Shown here: positions 22,450 to 32,115 of the stretch, piece by piece
How the letters are laid out: each line of letters opens with the position of its first letter
Position numbering within the stretch: the first letter of the stretch is position 1
NCBI RefSeq assembly: GCF_000803215.1
Contig: NZ_JSXC01000014.1
Span: 62,001-126,000 of the forward strand
Direction of reading: 5' to 3'
Length of the DNA stretch: 64,000 nucleotides
Origin: Pectobacterium fontis
Lineage (GTDB): Bacteria > Pseudomonadota > Gammaproteobacteria > Enterobacterales > Enterobacteriaceae
Notes under the pieces: generated by a model
Databases searched by the model: none
Told to the model about the DNA's origin: nothing
The model's input: the letters and a program-made list of their open reading frames with translations, nothing else
Translations under genes and position numbers: made by a program

Positions 22450-24418
22450 CGTATTTCCTGAACTGTAGAATAACCAAGGCGTGTCTCTCTAACGTAGAGG
22501 CAAGATATAATTCGCCACCACATTGCTGCATGATGGATTGACTAATAGATAACCCGATTCCCAGCCCCACATCTTTACTCGTGGTAAATGGCTTCAATAA
22601 TCGGTGAGCCAGAATGAGCGGCCAGCCCGGACCATTATCCTGAATGTACAGGAAGACCTCATTATTCTTTCCGTTGAATTGTTGAATGATAATTTGTGGT
22701 GGCGTATCACTCACCGCTTCTAATACATTTGTCAGCAGGTTCACCATGACTTGCTGTAAGCGGGTCGTTTCACCAATCACGGAATCCAGCGTTATCGGTA
22801 AAGTTAATTGCGCATTAAGTGGACGATGGCGTGAGGTTAATAACTCCCAGGATGATTGAATGCAGTGATATAAATCAACCTGATGTAAGGGGGCATCGCT
22901 GTCGCTACGTCGGGAAAACTGGCGCAATTGCCGAATAATGTTGTCGATACGCTGTAATAAGTGGCGCATTTTGGTGAGATTCGAGGTGATGATATCTGGT
23001 TCGTGGTGGTGCATCGCCTGTTCGCAGGTGAAAAGATACAATGAAAGCGCGTTGAGCGGTTGGTTAATTTCGTGTGCCAGCGTCGTCATGGTTTGCCCTA
23101 CGGTGGCCAGCTTTGCCGCTTGAACTAATTCGTCCTGAGCGGTACGAAGATTATTTTCAATGGTTTTGCGTTCGGTGATTTCTTTCTCAAGCTGTGTGCG
23201 TTGCTGTTTTATCTGATCGCGTGTGTTGCGCAGTAAGCTGGCAATACGCCCCAGTTCATCCTCCCCATAGACGGGAATCGAGGTATTTAACTCCCCGTGA
23301 CCTAGCCGGATAACAGACTGATTAATCTGGGTAAAACGCTTGATGAGCCGTGAGCGGATATAAAAGTGATTCAGGATAATGGCAAACAGTAGCGCAATCA
23401 GTGTCGCCGCGACGATCACCATACCGCTGATATCCATAATATGCTCAAGTCGTTGATTAAATTTCTGTAATTGCTGATGGCTGTTGCCTAGCTGTTGCTC
23501 AATCTGGTGGCGGAACTGAGCTAATGTTTGTTCTTTCATCCGCGTGGTTTGCTGGAGATGCGTTTGAATTTGGCTCCTGCCGATTAAAATGGCCGGTAGT
23601 TTATTTTCTGCCACCCCCAATGCCAGCAATTCATCGATGGTTTGGCGTAACGTGATAATGCTGGAGTGATGCGGTGATGACTGAATTTTATCGGCTGACT
23701 GTTTGAGATAATTAAGATAGCGAATGTGGTTATTCAGATTATCGCTGTTATGTACTGCAAGCTGTTCCCGTAAATCATCGACGATCTGATTCTCAATATG
23801 AGCCAATGTATAGATCAGTTGCAGTTCATCCTGAACATATTGCAGAGTGGTTTGTATATGTTGGTTTTTATCTTTTTCGGCGTTTTGAGTAAATTGCTCT
23901 AACAAGGCGCTCTGTTGCCAACTGATATCTTGCGAGAGTGAAGTGAGTTCAAGGTTAAAATCATCATGCAACCAGTTAATTCGTGTGGTAATTTCAGTGG
24001 TTTTTTCTCTGATGACCAGATCCTCCGCCAGTATGTTGTCAAGCTGGATGAGTAAATGATGCATTTGCTGGATGATTTTTTCTAATATATGGCGCTCATC
24101 ATTATTTAACTGTTGGCTGGCATGTCGGATGATGTCCAGGCGGGAAATAATCTGTTCGCGTCGTAATAACCGCAGGCTGGTATTATCCGCAGTCAGAAAT
24201 TCATTCAATTCTTTAATCAGGGTATTAAGATTATCTTCAAGTTGAAAAGAGGCCTGAATTTTAGGGAAATAATCGTTTAACGCGTAGCGAATTTGAAAGC
24301 CTTGTTCACGCCATGAATAGAGGCTAATTGCGCTAACGGAGAGTGTTAATATCGCACCAAAAGCAAATGACCAACGCAAGCAATTACTGATCGTCATGGT
24401 TTGGAGGAATTTCATCAT
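22436..24418 (-). CDS. pgtB: Phosphoglycerate transport sensor kinase PgtB
   Basis: PgtB is the membrane sensor histidine kinase of the phosphoglycerate regulatory system. The start at 24418 overlaps the pgtC stop as ATGA and has GGAGG 7 bases upstream, giving 660 residues; the open frame runs 20 codons further into pgtC. A transmembrane helix at about 15-35 is followed by a long periplasmic helical region. A second helix lies at about 332-352, a HAMP domain to about 405, the H-box LAHEINQPLNALSL with His449, and a C-terminal HATPase domain ending in DNGPGWP and DVGLGIGLSIS motifs. Confidence 0.9.
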   Translation of the reverse strand: MMKFLQTMTISNCLRWSFAFGAILTLSVSAISLYSWREQGFQIRYALNDYFPKIQASFQLEDNLNTLIKELNEFLTADNTSLRLLRREQIISRLDIIRHASQQLNNDERHILEKIIQQMHHLLIQLDNILAEDLVIREKTTEITTRINWLHDDFNLELTSLSQDISWQQSALLEQFTQNAEKDKNQHIQTTLQYVQDELQLIYTLAHIENQIVDDLREQLAVHNSDNLNNHIRYLNYLKQSADKIQSSPHHSSIITLRQTIDELLALGVAENKLPAILIGRSQIQTHLQQTTRMKEQTLAQFRHQIEQQLGNSHQQLQKFNQRLEHIMDISGMVIVAATLIALLFAIILNHFYIRSRLIKRFTQINQSVIRLGHGELNTSIPVYGEDELGRIASLLRNTRDQIKQQRTQLEKEITERKTIENNLRTAQDELVQAAKLATVGQTMTTLAHEINQPLNALSLYLFTCEQAMHHHEPDIITSNLTKMRHLLQRIDNIIRQLRQFSRRSDSDAPLHQVDLYHCIQSSWELLTSRHRPLNAQLTLPITLDSVIGETTRLQQVMVNLLTNVLEAVSDTPPQIIIQQFNGKNNEVFLYIQDNGPGWPLILAHRLLKPFTTSKDVGLGIGLSISQSIMQQCGGELYLASTLERHALVILQFRKYDEAH

Positions 24419-25665
24419 CGGATCGCCTCCAGTTTTTGCAGCGCCTGTTGATGCTGGTGTTGGAAAAATTGTTGCCATTCGATTAAATTCGATTCGAATG
24501 GGGCAATATCATTTTCCAACTGATTGAACTGCTTTAAATATTCTACATCGTCAGCCTGTTGCGCGGTGACCGGAATCTCTGTGAGCAGGGCCCTGATTTC
24601 CGGCAACGGACGATTCAGTTGGCTTTCAGCGTTATGTAGCGTTTTCCATATATCCTGAGATTGATTCAGGCGAAAGGTAATCGCGGTATCAAACAGCCGC
24701 TGAACTAATTTTTGGCGTAGTAGGATCAGACGATAATCGGGCGGAGGCGACTGCAATAGAACATATTGCTGTTGAGCGCGAGGGTTATCCTCTGGTAGAG
24801 GAAATACCGGGAATTTGCCCGTATCGGTATCGGAAAGGATTTTTTGTCCTTGTTTGCTTAATAAAAAATAGATAAACCGCATCGCGAGATCTTTATTCGT
24901 ACTATTACGGGTAATCGCGATGAACGTGGGGGCGGCACCTGCATGAGGAATATAGCGAAATACCAGATGGGGATCTTTAAGTAACGGCGTCGCATAGTTA
25001 TCAATGATAGGGCCAGCCATACCCAATCCCGTTGTTATTTTACTGGCAACTCCAAAGCTACGTGAGGAAATGGTCGCCAGATTACCCGAAATTTCCATTA
25101 GCATTGCCCAACCTTGCTGCCATCCTTGCTGTTGCAACAAGGTTTCAATCATGAGGTGGCTGGTGTCTGAACGTGAGGGGCTACTCATTAAAATCAACGA
25201 CTGATAGCGTGGATCCTTTAGCTGCTCCCATGAGTCTGGTGGGGAGAGTTTTTTTTCCTGTAGCGCCGTGGCATTAGCCAGAATACCAAACCCGGAAATC
25301 GCAATCGCCGCTGCGCTACCGCGAATCGAGTCCGGCACCAAACGCTGGCTTTCCGGTGGAATGGCTGGAATCGGGGACAATAATTGATGATCCTGCAAAT
25401 GCTGCATTAGCATGGGAGATGACGTGAGAATCAGGTCGATACTGTCATTTAGTGGCGTACCCATCAGGCGTTCGAGAGATGAACTGGTGCGATTCAGCGT
25501 CCGAACGGGTACGGAAGAAGATTGCCTCTGCCATTGAGACATGATGTTGGCTGTTGTTTCGGGAGAAAATGTGGTGGCAATGACCAATTCATTTGCCCAC
25601 AGTGGTGACAATGCCAGAAAATTTATTAGCCAGAACAGTAGCAATCTGCACGAACGCATTCTCAT
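24415..25665 (-). CDS. pgtC: Phosphoglycerate transport regulatory protein PgtC
   Basis: PgtC is the periplasmic solute-binding-like protein that signals through PgtB. The 416-residue product has a signal peptide (MRMRSCRLLLFWLINFLALSPLWA, cleaved before NELVIATTFSPE). An extracellular binding-protein type 1 fold follows, then a C-terminal helical region rich in Gln, Leu and Glu. A second ATG two codons in (25659) is an alternative start; the ribosome site is weak for both. It is the first gene of pgtCBA. A CRP-like site lies directly upstream. Confidence 0.88.
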   Translation of the reverse strand: MRMRSCRLLLFWLINFLALSPLWANELVIATTFSPETTANIMSQWQRQSSSVPVRTLNRTSSSLERLMGTPLNDSIDLILTSSPMLMQHLQDHQLLSPIPAIPPESQRLVPDSIRGSAAAIAISGFGILANATALQEKKLSPPDSWEQLKDPRYQSLILMSSPSRSDTSHLMIETLLQQQGWQQGWAMLMEISGNLATISSRSFGVASKITTGLGMAGPIIDNYATPLLKDPHLVFRYIPHAGAAPTFIAITRNSTNKDLAMRFIYFLLSKQGQKILSDTDTGKFPVFPLPEDNPRAQQQYVLLQSPPPDYRLILLRQKLVQRLFDTAITFRLNQSQDIWKTLHNAESQLNRPLPEIRALLTEIPVTAQQADDVEYLKQFNQLENDIAPFESNLIEWQQFFQHQHQQALQKLEAIR

Positions 25666-25673
25666 ACCTGTCT

Positions 25674-25693
25674 TATGTGATTTTTATCACGAA
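25674..25693. promoter_or_regulatory. Candidate CRP site in the pgtC-pgtP interval
   Basis: TGTGA (25676-25680), six spacer bases and TCACG (25687-25691) match nine of the ten key positions of the CRP site TGTGA-N6-TCACA. It lies about 10-20 bases upstream of the pgtC start codon and 255 bases upstream of pgtP. Binding there would more plausibly block pgtCBA than activate it. Confidence 0.5.
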
Positions 25694-25821
25694 AATGAAA
25701 GGTTATTAATAAAATTATCGTCGATGATTTGTTTCATTTTTCGCTATTTTAACGTTATTAGGAAGGAATGAAAAATAAAATAATCAAATTATGATGGTAT
25801 TGACACATGGTTTTTTATATT

Positions 25822-25841
25822 TTGAGTCAATATTGACTCAA
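25822..25841. promoter_or_regulatory. Perfect 20-bp palindrome, candidate operator for pgtP/pgtC
   Basis: The sequence TTGAGTCAATATTGACTCAA equals its own reverse complement. It lies 105 bases before pgtP in the divergent control region, and the half site TATTGAC also occurs about 30 bases upstream at 25797. The most likely reader is PgtA, but that is inference from position. Confidence 0.6.
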
Positions 25842-25946
25842 TGTTAACGGGTTGCTCTTTTTCTATATTTAAATCATGCTGCGTACATAATTTTTAATGT
25901 GATTTTATTTGGCGGTTTTTACAATTAACAACACCAGGGAAATATT

Positions 25947-27323
25947 ATGCTTTCATTCCTTAAGCCTAAAGTGGCGACACATAAAGTGCCTAAAAAGGAC
26001 ATTGTCGCGGTTTATCAGCATAACCGAATTCAAGCGCTCATCGGGGTTTTTCTCGGTTATTTGTCTTATTATATCGTGAGAAATAATTTCACGCTTTCCA
26101 CTCCTTATTTAAAAGAACACTTACATCTGAGCGCTACGGAAATTGGCTTGTTAAGCAGTTGTATGTTGATTACCTATGGCATCAGTAAAGGGTTGATGAG
26201 TAGCCTGGCGGATAAAGCAAACCCTAAAATGTATATGGCTATTGGTTTGTTTTTATGCGCATTAGTGAATATCGGTATGGGATTCAATAGCGCTTTCTGG
26301 CTGTTTACTGTGCTAGTCATCTTTAATGGTTTTTTCCAGGGAATGGGGGTCGGCCCCTCTTTTATTACGATTGCCAATTGGTTCCCGCGTCGGGAACGAG
26401 GACGAGTGGGTGCGATATGGAATATCTCTCATAACGTCGGCGGCGGTATTGTTGCCCCTATTGTGGGGACGGCATTTGCGTTCTTAGGGAGTGAACATTG
26501 GCAGACGGCAAACTATATTGTGCCTGCGCTTATCGCTATATTGATGGCGGGTATTCTGCTGCTGATAGGTAAAGGTTCTCCGGTTAGTGAAGGTTTACCG
26601 CCACTTCATGAGATCGTCAAAGAAGATGTAATTATTGATACCGCCAGGCAAAAACATGTCGCACCGGAAAATATGACCGCATGGCAGATATTTCTTACCT
26701 ATGTTTTGAAAAACAAACATGCCTGGTATGTCTCTTTCGTTGATGTTTTTGTGTATATGATTCGCTTCGGTGTAATTAGCTGGCTGCCTATCTATCTGTT
26801 AACTGAAAAACATTTTTCCAAAAGTGAAATGAGCGTTGCATTCCTGTTTTTTGAATGGGCGGCGATTCCCTCGACCTTATTTGCAGGATGGCTATCAGAT
26901 AAATTATTCCGTGGGCGTCGTATGCCACTGGCAATGATTTGCATGGCATTAATTTTTGTTTGCCTGATTGGATACTGGAAGTCGGATTCCTTAGTTGTAG
27001 TCACGTTCTTTGCTGCGGTTGTTGGGTGTCTGATTTATGTCCCGCAATTTTTAGCGTCGGTACAGACGATGGAAATTGTGCCTAGTTTTGCTGTGGGATC
27101 GGCTGTCGGCTTACGTGGCTTCATGAGTTATATTCTGGGAGCCAGTCTGGGGACGAGTTTGTTTGGTTTTATCGTTGACCGTTTTGGCTGGCACGGCGGT
27201 TTTTATCTCCTCCTCGGCGGGATCGGGTGTTGTATTATTTTCTGTTACCTGTCCCATCGCGGCGTATTAGAGCTTGAACATGAACGGCTTCAGATGAGCC
27301 GCAATAGCACCGTAAATGCCTGA
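25947..27323 (+). CDS. pgtP: Phosphoglycerate transporter PgtP
   Basis: PgtP is an inner-membrane antiporter of the organophosphate:phosphate family (relatives GlpT, UhpT), importing 2- and 3-phosphoglycerate and phosphoenolpyruvate. The 458-residue product has twelve predicted helices. It has the family motifs GYLSYYIVRNNFTLSTPYL near the N-terminus and ANWFPRRERGRVGAIWNISHNVGGG near residue 147. AGGGAAATATT precedes the start. It is transcribed away from its regulators pgtCBA, and this arrangement supports the pgt rather than the glpT assignment. Confidence 0.9.
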   Translation: MLSFLKPKVATHKVPKKDIVAVYQHNRIQALIGVFLGYLSYYIVRNNFTLSTPYLKEHLHLSATEIGLLSSCMLITYGISKGLMSSLADKANPKMYMAIGLFLCALVNIGMGFNSAFWLFTVLVIFNGFFQGMGVGPSFITIANWFPRRERGRVGAIWNISHNVGGGIVAPIVGTAFAFLGSEHWQTANYIVPALIAILMAGILLLIGKGSPVSEGLPPLHEIVKEDVIIDTARQKHVAPENMTAWQIFLTYVLKNKHAWYVSFVDVFVYMIRFGVISWLPIYLLTEKHFSKSEMSVAFLFFEWAAIPSTLFAGWLSDKLFRGRRMPLAMICMALIFVCLIGYWKSDSLVVVTFFAAVVGCLIYVPQFLASVQTMEIVPSFAVGSAVGLRGFMSYILGASLGTSLFGFIVDRFGWHGGFYLLLGGIGCCIIFCYLSHRGVLELEHERLQMSRNSTVNA

Positions 27324-27339
27324 TGTTAAAGATGAACAT

Positions 27340-27370
27340 GCATACCGTCTTTGTTTGCGAGGCGGTATGC
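27340..27370. other. Inverted repeat after pgtP
   Basis: GCATACCG (27340-27347) and CGGTATGC (27363-27370) form a perfect 8-bp stem with a 15-base loop, 17 bases after the pgtP stop codon. There is no T run, so it is only a possible terminator. The rest of the interval to yajL shows nothing recognisable. Confidence 0.4.
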
Positions 27371-27461
27371 TGTTACATCGACCATAACCCGCCGATTCGC
27401 TCCGTTGCCGTCTTGCTATCGTCGCAACACGATGGAGAAAAGTGTTACCGCAAAGATTGTT

Positions 27462-28052
27462 CTACAGAGCGTAGTTATAAATCCCCGGCGGCAGGATCAA
27501 CTGCTCAGCAACCTCGGCGGCTTTTTCTTTCCCTAGTAGCAAATCAATGATCTTTAGGGCGAAATCCATACTAGTGCCTGGCCCTTGCGTGGTGAGCAGG
27601 TTCACACGCGGATCGTAGACGACGCGTTTCTCCATCCATTTCTCTGGCGCGATCTCATCCTTGAATGTCGGATAGCCGGTCATGTTCCCGACGGGAAAGA
27701 GTTGGTGGTGTTCCAGTACTAACGCGGGTGTAGCGCACATGGCGGCGACGAGCTTTCCTTCCAGATGCGTCTGGCGAATGCATTCCACCAGAAGTGGGCT
27801 AGCGCGGAAGCACTCCGCGCCTTGCAGTCCCCCCGGTAACACCAGCACATCGAAAGGCCGATCGGCAACGGTCGCCAACGGCGCATCGGCCAGCAGTCGT
27901 ACTCCGCGTGAGCAGACGATTTCAAGGTTGCCATCACTGGCTACGCTAGCAAGCGTGACCTGAATGCCTGCCCGCACAAGCAGATCGATGGTGGTGACAG
28001 CTTCTGTTTCTTCGCTACCAGGCGCCAGACACACCAGTGCCGATGCAGTCAT
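27462..28052 (-). CDS. yajL: Protein/nucleic acid deglycase-type chaperone YajL
   Basis: YajL is a cytoplasmic DJ-1/PfpI-superfamily protein linked to oxidative and carbonyl stress protection. I chose the ATG at 28052 because AGGA is 8 bases upstream and the product then begins [17 protein letters not shown] as in E. coli (196 residues); ATGs at 28058 and 28082 are alternatives. The nucleophile is Cys106 in AAMCATPA, with Glu15/16 in the GSEETEAV motif. It overlaps the end of panE by 38 bases, so translation is coupled. Confidence 0.93.
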   Translation of the reverse strand: MTASALVCLAPGSEETEAVTTIDLLVRAGIQVTLASVASDGNLEIVCSRGVRLLADAPLATVADRPFDVLVLPGGLQGAECFRASPLLVECIRQTHLEGKLVAAMCATPALVLEHHQLFPVGNMTGYPTFKDEIAPEKWMEKRVVYDPRVNLLTTQGPGTSMDFALKIIDLLLGKEKAAEVAEQLILPPGIYNYAL

Positions 28053-28923
28053 AGTCATTTTCCTTTTGCTTAATATAGTCAAACAAGCGGGTATTTTCAG
28101 GGAGTATTAGGCCGTGCAGACGCGCGCGGTGCAGTAAATACCCGGTGATGTAGTCAATTTCGGTATGCCGCTGAGCGAGGATGTCCTGCAACATTGATGA
28201 GGTGTTGGCGGCGGTATTTTGAATAATTTGGTTAACGTAGAGCAGCAGGCTGTCTCGCGAGGTATGAAAACCTTCCCGTTCCATGACGTTGGCCACTTCC
28301 TGACAAAGCAAGGCAATCAGTTCTGGATACGCAGAAAGTTCGCCATTGGTGCAGTGGTATTTTACCGTCAGCGGATTAATGACGCAGTTAGCCGCCAGCT
28401 TAAGCCAGCATGTGGCGCTAATGTTGGTGTGCCATGCCACATCAGGTAAGGCTTGATGCAGAACTTCAGCCAACTGACTTTGGCTGCTGTCGCCGTCAAA
28501 CGTGCCGATATGCGTTGTGCCTGCCGCAACGTGTACAACGTTGGTCGCATCGCGCCGTGCAGCATGGGTAGTGACACCCATAACCAGCGGCTGCGGTAAC
28601 GGCGGTAATTCTTCCCGCGTCCCCATTCCGTTATGTAGTAGCAAAATCGTGCAATGTGGATTGATCTGGGGCAACAGGAGGGTGACGGCATCGGAAACCT
28701 GCCAGGCTTTTAACGTCACGAGCAGCAGTTCGCTCTGGGCAAGATGCTCGGGATCGTTAGCCGTCAGGTTAAGATTACAATGCTGGCCGTCCAGCATGGT
28801 GACATTGACCGAGCAGTATGGTTGCGGAATGCGCAGCCATCCCTGGACATCATGCCCTTGTTGATGTAACGCAGCGAGCCAAAGCTGGCCCAGCGCGCCA
28901 CAGCCAAGAACGGTGATCTTCAT
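28015..28923 (-). CDS. panE: 2-dehydropantoate 2-reductase (ketopantoate reductase)
   Basis: PanE reduces ketopantoate to pantoate with NADPH in coenzyme A synthesis. The start at 28923 has GGGAG upstream and gives 302 residues beginning [15 protein letters not shown], the Rossmann dinucleotide motif. The blocks [20 protein letters not shown] and [12 protein letters not shown] contain the catalytic lysine (KLAANC) and the substrate asparagine. The open frame extends 14 codons upstream. It is cotranscribed with yajL and divergent from yajQ. Confidence 0.95.
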   Translation of the reverse strand: MKITVLGCGALGQLWLAALHQQGHDVQGWLRIPQPYCSVNVTMLDGQHCNLNLTANDPEHLAQSELLLVTLKAWQVSDAVTLLLPQINPHCTILLLHNGMGTREELPPLPQPLVMGVTTHAARRDATNVVHVAAGTTHIGTFDGDSSQSQLAEVLHQALPDVAWHTNISATCWLKLAANCVINPLTVKYHCTNGELSAYPELIALLCQEVANVMEREGFHTSRDSLLLYVNQIIQNTAANTSSMLQDILAQRHTEIDYITGYLLHRARLHGLILPENTRLFDYIKQKENDYDCIGTGVSGAW

Positions 28924-29108
28924 ATGCATCTCCCATTTTGATGCTGTGCTGCTATTCCTCATCATAGGCTATCATTCACATCACGATCTTGTGCTAGTCG
29001 GCCTGTTTATCGGATACAGAGTAAAAATCGGGATTGTGTCTGGCATCTTGCTTATCGCAGGAGAGCGGTTATTATGCTCGCCAGCCAAATTTGTCAGGAG
29101 AGCGAATT

Positions 29109-29600
29109 ATGCCATCTTTCGATATTGTTTCGGAAATTGATATGCAGGAAGTCCGTAACGCGGTGGAAAATGCCACGCGTGAGCTGAGCACCCGCTGGGA
29201 TTTTCGTAATGTTCCGGCCAGCTTTGAACTGAATGAGAAATCGCAAAGTATTAAAGCGTCCAGCGAGTCTGATTTTCAGGTACAGCAACTGATTGATATC
29301 ATGCGTGAAAAATTGCTGAAGCGCGGGATTGAAGGCGGTGCGCTAGAGGTGCCGGAAGAGATAGAACACAGCGGTAAAACCTACAGCGTGGAAGCCAAGC
29401 TGAAGCAGGGGATTGAAGCCACGCAGGCGAAAAAAATCATCAAGCTGATCAAAGACAGCAAGCTGAAAGTGCAGGCGCAGATTCAGGGTGAACAGGTTCG
29501 CGTTACTGGGAAATCACGCGATGATTTACAGGGTGTAATGGCGCTGATTCGCGGTGGCAATCTGGGGCAGCCGTTCCAGTTTACCAACTTCCGCGATTGA
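29109..29600 (+). CDS. yajQ: Nucleotide-binding protein YajQ
   Basis: YajQ is a small cytoplasmic UPF0234-family protein. Homologues bind nucleotides, and in Xanthomonas and Pseudomonas they bind cyclic di-GMP; its role in enterobacteria is unsettled. The start at 29109 follows AGGAG by 8 bases and gives 163 residues starting [22 protein letters not shown]. The motifs [15 protein letters not shown] and [12 protein letters not shown] are present. A terminator follows. Confidence 0.95.
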   Translation: MPSFDIVSEIDMQEVRNAVENATRELSTRWDFRNVPASFELNEKSQSIKASSESDFQVQQLIDIMREKLLKRGIEGGALEVPEEIEHSGKTYSVEAKLKQGIEATQAKKIIKLIKDSKLKVQAQIQGEQVRVTGKSRDDLQGVMALIRGGNLGQPFQFTNFRD

Positions 29601-29626
29601 TGCTTTTTGTCATGCGCTCGTGACAG

Positions 29627-29654
29627 AAAGGCCAGCGAAAGCTGGCCTTTTGCT
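29627..29654 (+). terminator. Terminator after yajQ
   Basis: AAAGGCCAGC and GCTGGCCTTT (29627-29636 and 29641-29650) form a perfect 10-bp stem with a GAAA tetraloop, followed by T residues. The symmetric A run allows action on convergent yajR as well. Confidence 0.88.
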
Positions 29655-29691
29655 TATTAGCCTGACACCGCTTCCTCGGGAAGGGAAGTCG

Positions 29692-31056
29692 TCAGGCCTG
29701 ACCCGCTAATTGTTCTAACTGTTGCCGATTGGTCTTTTTGTTGTCGATCTTCACATAGGCGCTGTATTCATCCGGCACGATAACCACTTCAGCCACGCCG
29801 GGCTGAGTGCGAATCTTCTGTTCCAGCTCACTATCCTGCAATGCGACATCAGACAATGCGATTCTCAAACTGCTGAGATACGGTGGTTCCTGCATCGTGA
29901 CACTGACCACTAGCCAGAGGGTCGCAACGGCGGCCCCCGTCATAAACACCGCAGAAGCGCCATAAAGCTCAAACAGCCCGCCACCGAGGCTACCGCCAAT
30001 GGCTACACCGATAAACTGTGTGGTGGAGTAAACGCCCATCGCTGTGCCTTTGTATCCGGCGGGAGATTCCTTACTAATCAGCGAGGGCAACAGGGCTTCC
30101 ATGACGTTGAAAGCCAGGAAGAACAGTTGTACGCCGACAATAATTTGCCAGAGATGATTACCTGCCGCCCATAAGACAATCTCGGCGGCGATCAGCACCA
30201 CGATGCAGCCGACGAAAACCTGCTTCATCCGCCTTTTCACTTCGGCATAAATAATAAAAGGTACAACGCCGACAAAAGAGATCAGCATGGTGACCAGATA
30301 GACTTTCCAGTGGTCCTGCGCTGGTAATCCCACGGACTCCATGACGCGGGGTAGGGCAACGAAGCTCGACATCAATAAAATATGCAGGCACATGATGCCG
30401 ATATTCAGTTTCAGCAGGCGGCTATTGCCAAGTACTTTACGGAAACTGCCGCGCACCATCGCCGACTCTCGATTCAGAACGTGTGCAGGTGCGGAAGGAA
30501 TCAGAGTCAGGGTGATGACAATACCTGCGAGTGACAGCAGGGTGATGCCCCAGAAAAGCGCCTGTAACCCAAAAGCGTGGGTAACGATCGGGCCAACGAC
30601 CATCGCGATAGCAAAAGTGACGCCGAAACTTACGCCGATAAATGCCATGGCTTTGGTTCGATTCTGTTCACGCGTCAGATCGGAAAGCAGTGCCATCACG
30701 GCGGCAGAAATCGCGCCAGCGCCTTGCAATGCCCGGCCGAGGATAATGCCCCAGATGGAATCGCTCAGTGCGGCGATGACGCTGCCGAGTGCAAAAATCA
30801 ACAATCCCCCAACGATCAGGGGTTTTCTGCCGATACGATCGGAGACCAGACCGAAGGGGATCTGGAAGATTGCCTGCATCAAACCATAAATGCCAATCGC
30901 AATACCGATCAGCGCTTCACTGGCACCCTGTAAGGCCATGCCGTATGTGGTGAGAACAGGCAACACCATGAACATGCCAAGCATGCGCAGCGAAAATACG
31001 GCTCCCAGGCCCCATGTGGCGCGTAATTCGCCTGGGGTCATTTTATTATCGTTCAT
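29692..31056 (-). CDS. yajR: MFS transporter YajR with C-terminal YAM domain
   Basis: YajR is a twelve-helix major facilitator superfamily exporter of unknown substrate. The 454-residue product has the proton-antiporter motif A in GLVSDRIGRKPLIVGG near residue 71 and GAGAISAAVMALLSDLT near helix 4/5. After the last helix there is a soluble ferredoxin-like YAM domain (about 390-454, ALQDSELEQKIRTQPGVAEVVIVPDEYSAYVKIDNK). Length matches E. coli YajR. Confidence 0.94.
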   Translation of the reverse strand: MNDNKMTPGELRATWGLGAVFSLRMLGMFMVLPVLTTYGMALQGASEALIGIAIGIYGLMQAIFQIPFGLVSDRIGRKPLIVGGLLIFALGSVIAALSDSIWGIILGRALQGAGAISAAVMALLSDLTREQNRTKAMAFIGVSFGVTFAIAMVVGPIVTHAFGLQALFWGITLLSLAGIVITLTLIPSAPAHVLNRESAMVRGSFRKVLGNSRLLKLNIGIMCLHILLMSSFVALPRVMESVGLPAQDHWKVYLVTMLISFVGVVPFIIYAEVKRRMKQVFVGCIVVLIAAEIVLWAAGNHLWQIIVGVQLFFLAFNVMEALLPSLISKESPAGYKGTAMGVYSTTQFIGVAIGGSLGGGLFELYGASAVFMTGAAVATLWLVVSVTMQEPPYLSSLRIALSDVALQDSELEQKIRTQPGVAEVVIVPDEYSAYVKIDNKKTNRQQLEQLAGQA

Positions 31057-31165
31057 TCGTACCTCTGAAAATAATTGGCACTATTTTAGAGCGTTATTGA
31101 CCAGACAGTAAACGATAGGTTTGTTACGTGATTTAGCAGAGGGATAAGTAGGGGAGGGGGGAATA

Positions 31166-31193
31166 AAAACAGGTGGGTGAACCACCTGTTTTT
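31166..31193. terminator. Terminator after cyoE
   Basis: AAAACAGGTGG (31166-31176) and CCACCTGTTTT (31182-31192) form an 11-bp stem with a five-base loop. On the minus strand it ends in a T run, 20 bases after the cyoE stop. It closes cyoABCDE. Confidence 0.88.
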
Positions 31194-31210
31194 TGATGCG
31201 CAATTTGCGA

Positions 31211-32101
31211 TTAACGCAGGTAGGTCAGCATAATTTCATGCGCGGGAGCCATGGAGTCCACAGACATCATGACGCTCAATGACGTAATCGCGACGATAGA
31301 GAAAACAAACAGCTTTCTTGCCCATACGCGGTCATCAATCGCATTTTTATAGCCTGAAAGCGCCATACCCAGCCACCACACGCTAACGGCGGCGGCAACG
31401 ACCAGATATTTGTAGCCCGCATAACCGCCGAGAGACAGCATCAGTGTTGCGACCGCAAACGCGACGATATACAGCGTGATGTGGTTTTTGGCCACGGAGA
31501 TGCCTTTCACAACGGGCAGTACCGGGATATTGGCTGCCTGATAATCCTTGAAGCGGAAAATCGCGATCGCGTAGGAATGCGGCATCTGCCACAGGCTAAA
31601 GATCAGCAGCAGTATCAACGCGCCAGCGTCGAACTGGTTGCTGACGGCGCAGTAACCGATAACCGGTGGTGCCGCGCCAGACAGGCTGCCAATCAACGTG
31701 CCATAAACCGAATGTCGTTTCATATACAGGCTATATACGCCGACATACACGACGAAGCCCATCACCGCCAGCCACATGGCCAGCGGGTTGGCCGCAATGT
31801 ACAGCAGAGCAAAGCCCGCAATACCTAACAGCGATGCATAAACCAGCGTTACCTTCAGCGAAATCAGTCCTTTTACCAGAACCCGATTTTTGGTTCTCTC
31901 CATCTTCTTGTCGATGTCGCGGTCAATGACATTGTTAAACACGCAGCCAGAGGCAACGACTAACGACACCCCCACAAGGGTGGCGAGAAACAGGGGATAA
32001 TCAATGCGGCCTTGGGCCGCAAGGAGAAATCCACCGATAACGGAAATCAGATTTCCGAAAATAATTCCTGGTTTAGTAACTTGCAGGTATTGCTTAATCA
32101 T
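31211..32101 (-). CDS. cyoE: Heme O synthase (protoheme IX farnesyltransferase)
   Basis: CyoE attaches farnesyl diphosphate to heme b, making the heme O used by CyoB. The 296-residue membrane prenyltransferase has the aspartate-rich motif [17 protein letters not shown] near residue 57 and nine or so helices. It is the last gene of cyoABCDE, 14 bases after cyoD. Confidence 0.96.
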   Translation of the reverse strand: MIKQYLQVTKPGIIFGNLISVIGGFLLAAQGRIDYPLFLATLVGVSLVVASGCVFNNVIDRDIDKKMERTKNRVLVKGLISLKVTLVYASLLGIAGFALLYIAANPLAMWLAVMGFVVYVGVYSLYMKRHSVYGTLIGSLSGAAPPVIGYCAVSNQFDAGALILLLIFSLWQMPHSYAIAIFRFKDYQAANIPVLPVVKGISVAKNHITLYIVAFAVATLMLSLGGYAGYKYLVVAAAVSVWWLGMALSGYKNAIDDRVWARKLFVFSIVAITSLSVMMSVDSMAPAHEIMLTYLR

Positions 32102-32115
32102 CTTTTACGGCTCGG

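Noticed and set aside
25790-25820. Possible sigma-54 promoter before pgtP (TTGACACATGG region)
   Set aside because: The required GG and GC dinucleotides are not ten bases apart, and PgtA lacks the GAFTGA loop needed for sigma-54 activation.
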